Source of the DNA: Clavulina sp. PMI_390
Lineage: Eukaryota > Basidiomycota > Agaricomycetes > Cantharellales > Hydnaceae
Assembly (NCBI GenBank): GCA_015039315.1
Contig: WIDE01000178.1
Coordinates: forward strand, 1 to 15,810
Reading direction: 5' to 3'
DNA: 15,810 bases
Position 1 is the stretch's first letter. The number at the start of each line of letters is the position of its first letter. A program made the position numbers and the translations under genes. Positions 9,336-15,810 of this stretch are shown here, piece by piece. Below the pieces are notes generated by a model. The model was given only the letters and a program-made list of their open reading frames with translations. It was not told the origin of the DNA and made no database searches.

Positions 9336-9694
9336 CATGGGGCGGGGAGAGGAGGGACGTGCTATGATGCAAATTGGACCTATGGTAGACTCGGAGAGGG
9401 AAGTTGAGAATACAGAACATGGTCTGTTGGTTGTTGAGTGCTGGACCAAGCAATGGCTGTACTAAGCCAGGAGCAAACCTAGCTGACGACGAAGAATTAA
9501 ATTGATGGCGTGGACAGCCGAGGAGCAGATAGCGAGGATGGGTAAGAGGGCGAATCATCGTTGAGACGAGGCGGGTCTGTTAGACATACAGGGAAATGAG
9601 CAATTGTGAAAAACACGACGAGGTGCTTGCTAGCCACCATGTCTCGACGGGAGACAGTATCGTCATCTCGGGGATCGTCTTATGTAGCCGTTAG
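9336..9694 (+). pseudogene. Relic copy A of an unrecognised gene with an acidic region
   Basis: Shares blocks with two later relics: ATGGGGCG-rich start, GACGACGAAGAA acidic run, GAGGGCGAATCA followed by SLRR, and GACGAGGTGCTTGCTAGCC then TCGACGGGAGACA. In translation, CEKHDEVLA...STGDSIVISG (from 9605) matches CGKYDELLA..STGEDMSG in copy B. It is broken by TAA (9543-9545), a frame change before 9605 and TAG (9692-9694). Where copies B and C carry TGA, this copy has CGA (9567-9569). Function unknown; the ancestral protein had an acidic Ser/Asp/Glu-rich stretch followed by a compact domain. Confidence 0.5.
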
Positions 9695-12090
9695 AACGAG
9701 TGGACGCAGGCGAACGCTATCCATAGGACCAAAACCATCTTACTTCAACAATTCAAGCATGGGGCCCTCAACGGATCTCTCATGGAACAGACAGCGATGA
9801 TACGTAAGTGTCGAAAGCATGCCATTGTGTTGTTTGCATTTGACGCGCCAAGGCCTAGTTCAAGGCAAGAGGGTTGCCATTTCGTATGGGTGAAGCGGGC
9901 GCTCTTCCGAGTCATGTGTAGCGGCGCAAGCGCCCAGTCCCCGACTGTATGATACTGTGGGAATCTGATATTCATGCCTGCAGTTGACTAGAACCAAGTT
10001 GTAGCAGGTAATAATCCACATTACTGCCGAGGTTTATTACAGCTGCACGAGCTACTAGTGAGTTATCCATGGGCGGATGAACCATGGTGAGTGAGTAAGG
10101 AGGTTATAACCTCAACTATCAAGTTGTACCTACAGATCAGCGGAATTTGTCTCGTGGCGGGGGTTGATCATGTAGCAACCATCCAAAGTATGAATTGGAA
10201 CTACGAAATCGACAAAAGAATGATCAACCTATACCATGGTTGGCGTATTGGGCTGCCGGCTGAAGCTCGAGGGCAGGGGAGATCACATGGCGCAAGGCCT
10301 GCACTTCACGGGGACTGCTGCACTATAGTCTGCTCCCCTGTTGCCACAAGCCGCGTCTGTTTGACGATGACTCTAAATCGTGCCGCCGGCGGCAATGGGG
10401 ACTTTGGGAATGCTTGACAGGATCTGAGGTCTGTGGATCAGCGGCGGATGAGCGAGTAGTCATGTTTGCGTGATGTGTAGTGTCTGAGAGCGAGCAGAAA
10501 ACATCATCTCCCGAACACTCTAGAAGGTTAGCGGAGAGATGTGGCACACAGCTCTTGGGATATGTAGATGATCACGAATGAACCAAAGACAGAACGACTT
10601 TTCCATAGAGATGCTTCATTCAATGCGCCGCGAAGATTTCGGCAGGCCATTTCTCTGAGATCGGAAGTAAGTGCAGATTTGGAGCAAAGGGGTTGACAAT
10701 TATAACCTCTTCGGATTTATTCACATAAGCGTAGCAAGATAGTTTCAAATTCTGTACCATGACCCGCTCGAGAATTTGGGAGCTGACATTGAATAACTGT
10801 CAATAATGGATGGGAATTGTAGCTGGCTTAATTGAACGCAACGAAATGATAACTCTATGTATGTAGCGGACGGCTTGAAGTGAAATAGGGTTGAAAATGG
10901 ATGCAAGCATATGTACAAACAACGAGAGATATACACATCGGAGCGGCTCAAATTTGGGATTTTCAGGGAGATGGAGGGGTAATTCCCGTATAGTCACTCA
11001 CCACCTTACTGGCACAAAGAAGAGCCCGCAGTAGTGGAAGAACTGACGTCGCTGTCTATCATGGCAGCAATGAGGTGATGACGTTGGGAAGAGAAGTTGC
11101 AAATCGCCGCCAGCTTTCGGTAGATCCTAAGTTGCGCTCGCTGAGATAATATGCCGAGGCCTCAAAGCATTCTAAATAGAGTAGTGGTATGACTTGGGAG
11201 GTGGAAGCCTGTGAGATGAGGTAAATGAAATAAGCGCCGTTTCGTCCGGACCAGATCCTTACTTAAGCAAATAAATTGAGGGGGGCCCCCGATAAAACCC
11301 TCCTAGTACAGTCGGGGATTGAGTCTTGTTTGCTTTCGTGATTCGCCGTTCGTCCAGTTTGCGCGCTCCACACAACCCTCGTGATCCCACCCTAGGTCCC
11401 CCATGGTCAGGTCATTTCTTCACTTGGAAGACCGGACCTCGGGTAATCGACCTCCGTCACTTGTGCACTGTCAGCCAAGACTGATGATGCATTCTTCCCT
11501 TGGTGGGCATTGCACATGCGGATAGGCATGGGTTGGGCCAGTCGTCTCCTTACTAGCACGGCATTCGTCTCCCCTTGCTCGAATGTTGCAAATATCCTTG
11601 ATCACGGCTCCGCACTGTTCGTTCAGAATTGTCGCCTCTCTTTAGACGCGTCTGTCCATTTACTGACGCGTCTACGCCATCTCATTAGCCTCGTTAGTTC
11701 TGGCATGCCCTGACTCGGTCCTGTTACCTCTATCGCTGCACAATCTCTGGCGACAGTCTCGGCTAGAGTGGAATAGCATAAATAGGTTTTGCATTCTTAT
11801 TCGCCATAAGCAGCGATTTCTACCTGTCAGCCGCCACCGCTCGTTCTTGACACTCTGACGTCCCTCGTCCCCTCGTAGCTCGTCCGGACTATCACGACTG
11901 ATGACCGCCCTCTCATCACCAACATGCGTCGAGTAGCCGTTTGATGGTTTCTATGATTAGTTAGTCCCTTCTCATAGGATTCATGCTTGGGCTGGATCGC
12001 TCACTCACTCAATCTTCCTTCTGATTGGTGATGCACTTTCTTCAGTAGGATCCTGGTGAGATCCGTCGCCACTCTCTCTGTGCGTCTCGC
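9695..12090. other. Long intergenic stretch, no gene recognised
   Basis: Nothing codes convincingly. ORFs of 60-110 codons (10091-10417, 10745-10951, 11510-11713) lack motifs. There is a perfect 14-base palindrome at 10100-10113 with a similar inverted sequence near 10693-10709, TATA-like strings at 11292 (GATAAAAC) and 11778 (ATAAATAG), and a segment from 11325 that resembles the candidate gene start near 15118. It may be decayed mobile or gene sequence. Confidence 0.5.
10100..10113. repeat. 14-base perfect palindrome
   Basis: GAGGTTATAACCTC reads the same on both strands. It could be a dimeric factor site or part of a terminal repeat, since TTATAACCTC recurs near 10700-10709. Nothing nearby shows a function. 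Confidence 0.4.
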
Positions 12091-12405
12091 GTGTGTAGAC
12101 TCGGCCTCACCCATGATTCTCCGGAACAAATTGCCTTCTCCCTCTTCTGCCATCAATATCACTCTCTTCTTATTTCAACGCTCGTTCTTCTCCCCATCGA
12201 TGGCCCGCTCAACCCCGGTCCCCGATCCGCGCGACGATCTGTCTGCTTGTGTCACCCACCCTTACCCCCGACGTCGCATCTCTCAGCTCTTGCCTTCCAC
12301 CTCTCCCACCTTCGCCAGGTTGGCGCACTCCTCGTCATACCAGCCAACGTCTCTCTCACCGGCTTTCCTTGAGGGCTCTACCACGAAGCTAAAATTATAC
12401 TGTCC
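12091..12405 (+). other. Overlapping open frames of doubtful coding value
   Basis: Two frames (12056-12409 and 12091-12372) are open together in pyrimidine-rich sequence, which is typical of biased base composition, not of a gene. One frame holds DGPLNPGP, superficially like a 2A peptide end; I do not accept it. The TATA-like ATAAATAG at 11778 could serve a transcript here, but no consistent exon chain was found. Confidence 0.25.
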
Positions 12406-12597
12406 ATGACGACCAGCGACAACCTCGTCGCCGCTAGGTGTATCGTATACAAGCTCTGTTTCCGTCAGCGCGATGCACCACTTGGGCCCGCCGTTGAGGC
12501 ATGCGCGGACGGGACAACTAAGCAGCTGAAGATCACTCCGGGCACAATCGTGCGTGCGAGGGTGGATGATATCGCTGCAGATCTCGAAGAAGCATAA
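12406..12597 (+). CDS. Small hypothetical ORF (63 aa)
   Basis: ATG to TAA gives 63 residues with a mixed, protein-like composition and an acidic end (ARVDDIAADLEEA). There is one possible internal donor (CTAGGTGTATC near 12436). I do not recognise it. It could be a last exon or a remnant of a gene upstream of the transporter pseudogene. Confidence is low because no homologue, signal or domain can be named. Confidence 0.2.
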   Translation: MTTSDNLVAARCIVYKLCFRQRDAPLGPAVEACADGTTKQLKITPGTIVRARVDDIAADLEEA

Positions 12598-12921
12598 TCC
12601 TCGTTGTGATCTTCGGTGCTTTCATGAGTGGGATCATCGTGATTCGTGGTTTTTACTTTATGGTCGTGTGTTGGAGCATCGTCCCCGGCTTCTAGAACAT
12701 TAAGACATGTGGACGAGGGAGAGAGATCTCCTACATCATGTCCGTGGGATCGCTCGTCGTCGATGGTCTCCGAGGCTACCCGTCTCGTGTTGGCAACGTA
12801 TGGTAATAAGGTCTGGGGCTGCAGCTATAGCCATGGTTAGCTGTAAAACAGGGGTGTCGGGCATTCTTGAGTTATCATCAAGTCTCGAATCCTAACTAAT
12901 CGTTCCTCATGACAATCCATT

Positions 12922-13640
12922 CCTCGGTTTTCCTTCATGATCACCTCACTTCCCAACCATAATTGCCCAGGTCGTGCAAAATGTCGGCGTTTGTCTGCTT
13001 TCCAAGACCATCCCCGAAAATGACCACGGCTAGATTAGTGGGTTCCTCGCCATGTTTAGAGCGGGTGTTAGTTCTCAATGAGTACGGTGGGCCTGCAGCC
13101 TCAGTTCCTCCTACCCAAAGAACAGATTCTACTATTGACCACAAGTCATCTTTTCGTGAGTTCCGTAGCCACAGCTCGGCCGATCATTGATCACTATCCA
13201 CAATTCTTCCTTTCCTACCCCGACCTCTCTCTTTTCGTCAACGCTTTGATAGTTCCAAACAACGGATGGGCGGATTGAACTTCCCCAACTCTCCACAATA
13301 CACCATTCCAACCTGCGCTCCTATCTCATCAGGACCATAGAACGCGGTGGCTATCTTTCTAGCATATACTCACTATTGCGAAGGGTGTCACTTTTGAGCG
13401 TGGCGAGCAGTCATTGGGGCCTCGACACTGCCAGTTCCTCGGTGCGCGGCGTTTACAATTATGTTGTCGAGTGGTTGTTCTTTAGCGTGCTGCCCGAATG
13501 TGCTGGCGATGTTCTTGTTGGGTCAAATCGTGGACATAGATCCTCTGGATACGGAGAAGAAGAAGAAGAAGAAGAAGGGGCTATTGATTGCAGAAGAGGC
13601 CGAGGCCGAAAAAAGACGCATCCAGCCAACGGTGGGGTCG
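12922..13640 (+). pseudogene. Degenerate second copy of the MFS transporter 3' end
   Basis: Matches 1-760 collinearly: pre-exon pyrimidine stretch, CCCAGGTCGTGCA, GACCACGGC, GGTTCCTCGCCATGT, TACCCAAAGAACAGA, TCATCTTTTCGTGAGTT (the exon-intron border), TTTGATAGTTCC (intron-exon border), CTGCGCTCCTA, the last helix region (GTGGTTGTTCTTTAGCGTGCTGCCC) and the Lys/Glu-rich tail ending in HPANGG or its shifted frame. It is broken by an in-frame TAG at 13031-13033 (CAG in the left copy) and by several frame changes, for instance around 13075 and 13330-13400. The two copies have the same orientation, about 12.9 kb apart. It cannot make a transporter; at most a short tail fragment (13461-13655) is open. 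Confidence 0.9.
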
Positions 13641-14097
13641 ATGGTCCTAGATTGAGAGCCAGTCCAGCCGACGACGACGTTGATGACGAAGAAGATGTGG
13701 CAGACGTGGAGCAGAGGATGACGAGGAGGAGGGCGAATCACCGTTAAGATGATGCGGGTGTGGCCACAGCACGGGTGATGTGAGTGCCTGTGGAAAGTAC
13801 GACGAACTGCTGGCCATCATCTCGACTGGTGAGGACATGTCCGGGTTGTGCACGGGGTCGTATCTGCGCCCAGACGGACTCGGTGGGATTTGGATGGGGC
13901 TCCTGGTGACTGAGCGCGATGGCGGGGTAGGGTCAGCGTTCAAGAGCATGCTAATTGAGCGCTTTGAAGTGGTGGGAGATGACCTAGGTGTCAATTGGAT
14001 GATCGGATATTCGGACAGGGTCACGCTCACCCCATGGCTGGCAAAGAGATTTCTCGGGCTCGTCGTTCAGCGTCGTGTGCGGGACGGTCCTCCGTAG
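13641..14097 (+). pseudogene. Relic copy B of the unrecognised acidic-region gene, with a long open C-terminal part
   Basis: It begins with GPRLRASP plus an Asp/Glu run (13645-13713), then after a frame change EDDEEEGESPLR (13714-13749), a TGA (13750-13752), and an open frame 13753-14097 of 114 residues. That last part looks like real protein (KYDELLAIISTGEDMSG, GGIWMGLLVTERDGG, SMLIERFEVVGDDLGVNW, then WLAKRFLGLVVQ). Copies A and C share the flanking blocks. It is fused without gap to the transporter pseudogene. I do not recognise the domain. Either the TGA is the true stop and the rest is conserved 3' sequence, or it is a decayed CGA as seen in copy A. Confidence 0.45.
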
Positions 14098-14191
14098 ACT
14101 GCGGGACGTTCGGCACCCTGGAGAGGCAATAGCATGAGATGAGCCCAGGCAAGTAGCTGTCGGACCAGAAAATGCAATATCTACGACTCAC

Positions 14192-14327
14192 ATTGCGCGC
14201 GGGGAATGAAGCCCACCGCCCCACAAGTACTCGATAGAGCAAGTCGGTGAAGCAGCTGCTGCTCCCCGGTGGGCTGTAAGTCGAGTCGAGTAAGGACGGC
14301 TCGTATTGCGTTCTGGAGGGGTTCCAT
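14192..14327 (-). other. Candidate minus-strand first exon between relics B and C
   Basis: ATG at 14327 (TCATAATGG context) opens 45 codons ending at a GTGAGT donor (14191-14186). The product, MEPLQNAIRAVLTRLDLQ then a helical-looking stretch ending GFIPRAQ, is protein-like. Possible acceptors exist at 14118 and 14157, and a neat 47-base GTGAGC...CTAG intron follows at about 14030, but the joined frame ends after roughly 88 residues. No homologue comes to mind. It may be antisense chance next to the plus-strand relics. Confidence 0.2.
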
Positions 14328-14392
14328 TATGAATCATCACCCAGGACTGAGCGCATCGACCGTGATTGAGCTCAGGCCAGAGTTGAGAGAAG

Positions 14393-14926
14393 GTGATATT
14401 CCTTATGCGAGGCATGTGGGATATGAGCGGTGGCTCGCTATCCGAGGACAGCACGACGTTAAGTCTGCTGATGAACAGCGTGGGCGCTGCGGGTGGACGA
14501 GTACGGAAGGACGCGGTAGTGCACGAGACCTTGGATGAGAAGAGTATGACGATTGGGAGCGCAGTTATGGGGCGAGGGAGGGAAGTGCGTTGTAAGGGAT
14601 GGTTGAGCCTGGAAGATGTGCAAGGGATTGTTGGACGCAGCAGTGGAGGTCCCAGATTAAGTGCAGGGCCAGCAACTGCTAGCGACGAAGAGGAAGGAAG
14701 ACATGCCAGCCAAGGAACCTCAAACGATGAGGATGGGGCAGAGGGCGAATCGCTGTTGGGGTGACGGATGGGCTTCTCGGTGGCCACAACGAGTGATGTG
14801 AGTGCCTGCAGAAAAGGCATGGAGGGGTGCTTAGCAGGAATCACCTATCAGTGGGCGATAGAATGGGCATGTCATGCATCGTCTGATACGGCCGTCGGAA
14901 AGAAAAAGACGTGCCAGAACCTGTAA
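14393..14926 (+). pseudogene. Relic copy C of the unrecognised acidic-region gene
   Basis: One frame runs 14393-14926 and is interrupted only by TGA at 14762-14764. It reads MSGGSLSEDSTTLSLLMN, then DEKSMTIGSAVMGRGRE, GGPRLSAGPATASDEEEG, EDGAEGESLLG, the TGA, and SVATTSDVSACRKG. GPRLSAGP and the acidic run match GPRLRASP in copy B, and DVSAC follows the TGA at the same spacing in both. A TGA just before 14393 and an open overlapping frame upstream (to about 14269) suggest a lost exon border or a frame change. No known family. The minus strand is open here too (14188-14844), but conservation between the copies fits the plus strand better. Confidence 0.45.
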
Positions 14927-15117
14927 GAGTGGGTCCGCGACTATCCAACCAAGGGCAGATGGTGACTAGCTTTCCTCTCCTCGCTCGTTCCCCAACGCAA
15001 TAGATAGTATTGATACAAATGTAGCGAGAGCGTGCCATCTGTAGTCTGTACTCGACACACAAGGGTCAAAAGTTCAGGGCAAGAAGACTGCCACTTTCAG
15101 ATGTCCGGGGCCGACAA

Positions 15118-15330
15118 TTGAGTTCTTTTGTTTGCTTTTCGGTCGCTCATCGTCACCATGTTTGGCGACGTTCCTTCACAACCCACCTCTTGGCTCCATT
15201 CCCTTCGTGGCCACCGACAGTTAGATTGCTTCTCCACTCGCATCAACTGTAACTCAAGATAACACAACATACTCCTTCACAACATGGACCTCGATGCCTC
15301 GACCGATACTAATAATGAGCGGTCTGTGTA
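15118..15330 (+). other. Candidate promoter and 5' end of a gene
   Basis: A pyrimidine-rich stretch and CA-rich leader (ACACAACATACTCCTTCACA) precede ATG at 15284 in a good context (CACAACATGGAC). The frame MDLDASTDTNNER stops at TAG 15327-15329, immediately before the GAACC array. It could be a first exon with a donor at GCGGTCTGTG, or a gene cut by the repeat. Another ATG at 15158 opens 34 codons. A similar stretch occurs from 11325. Confidence 0.25.
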
Positions 15331-15340
15331 GTGATGCTAA

Positions 15341-15496
15341 GGTTAGGTTCAGAACCGATGAACCGAACTGAACCGAACCTATAAGGCCGAACCTGAACCG
15401 AACCTGCGATCGGTTCAGGAACGGGTTCGGTTTCGGTGCAAGCTGGGAGCGAACCTTTGTGAACCGCTCTGAACAGGGGTGAACCGGTTCGAACCG
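15341..15496. repeat. GAACC/GGTTC motif array with nested palindromes
   Basis: In 156 bases there are 11 GAACC and 4 GGTTC on the + strand, mostly as GAACCGAACCT units. CTGAACCGAACCT occurs twice, 25 bases apart (15368 and 15393). GAACCGGTTC (15481-15490) and CGGTTCGAACCG (15485-15496) are perfect palindromes, so the array can fold on itself. No coding frame or target-site duplication was found. Confidence 0.85.
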
Positions 15497-15810
15497 TATT
15501 ATGAGTTTTGCTTACTCGAAACGCTACTTCTCGCGTCAATTATGCTTTCATTTTGCAAGAGATAAGCCGGAAACCATATTTTTGATTATGTCGGATCTCC
15601 TTGCTGTTTAAGGTCGTCGCCGAGGCGGACTTTGTGACAGGGTCCTCATGCTGTTGCAAATGACATATTGCGTTCTCCTTGTCATGCGACCAGGAACAGT
15701 TGCCAGAGATAATTATTACAGCAATTCCAAGAGTGTAAGGCGCGGACCCGAAAAATTCACACGCGCACGTCCTCGATCCCCATAGTAGAAACCACTCGTC
15801 CGATCTCGTC
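15497..15810. other. Right end, nothing recognised
   Basis: No ORF of note, no tRNA-like fold and no repeat seen. The segment is AT-richer near 15540-15580, then mixed. Confidence 0.5.

Noticed and set aside
12199..12222. DGPLNPGP, resembling the end of a 2A ribosome-skipping peptide
   Set aside because: The key Glu of the DxExNPGP motif is Pro, the ORF is not supported, and two frames are open together in pyrimidine-rich DNA.
13376..13747. ORF of 123 codons across the transporter pseudogene
   Set aside because: It crosses the pseudogene in a frame that matches the parent protein only in patches and ends in Arg-rich sequence; it is chance openness after frame changes.
14188..14844. Minus-strand ORF of 218 codons overlapping relic C
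   Set aside because: Low-complexity Ser/Pro-rich translation. Changes between the relic copies fit the plus-strand frame better, and the same positions show plus-strand acidic motifs in all copies. Not fully excluded.
1..15810. tRNA, rRNA, CRISPR or bacterial-type operon structure
   Set aside because: No cloverleaf, rRNA signature, spaced direct repeats or polycistronic arrangement was seen on either strand by eye; a covariance-model scan was not possible.

Overview
This window reads as nuclear DNA of a filamentous fungus, most likely a basidiomycete (Agaricomycetes). The reasons are introns of 42 to 100 bases with GT-AG ends, a MFS transporter of fungal type, and a large NACHT-WD40 receptor whose C-terminal tail is, to my knowledge, typical of Agaricomycete proteins. 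Nothing bacterial is visible: no operons, ribosome-binding sites or CRISPR. The species cannot be fixed from sequence alone.

Layout. Positions 24-1002 hold the 3' end of a DHA2-like MFS transporter gene that starts before the window. Positions 1721-7025 hold one complete eight-exon gene on the + strand for a fungal NOD-like receptor (STAND protein) of 1635 residues: a C2-like N-terminal domain, a helical domain, a NACHT ATPase, a helical linker, about 14 WD40 blades and a conserved tail. I rebuilt this model from splice sites; all exon phases agree. About 5.9 kb follow (7026-12921) with no convincing gene, only weak candidates and one decayed relic (9336-9694). Positions 12922-13640 hold a degenerate copy of the transporter 3' end, in the same orientation as the copy at the left edge. 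It runs straight into two more decayed copies (13641-14097 and 14393-14926) of the unknown gene whose first relic is at 9336-9694. The right end carries a candidate gene start (15118-15330) and a dense array of GAACC/GGTTC motifs (15341-15496).

How it fits together. The only clearly intact complete gene is the receptor, a class known in fungi for non-self recognition and programmed cell death. It sits between two copies of a transporter tail, in a region rich in duplicated and decaying gene pieces, which is a setting expected for fast-evolving receptor genes. The strongest signal in the window is compositional. The receptor body is almost empty of CpG (seven CpG from 2186 to 7150, none from 4225 to 6772), while its first three exons and all flanks are CpG-rich. 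This points to a methylation/deamination history confined to the NACHT-WD40 body, or to a chimeric origin of the gene. The WD40 repeats are all exactly 43 codons, and they vary mainly at positions matching the diversifying positions reported for Podospora HNWD incompatibility proteins.
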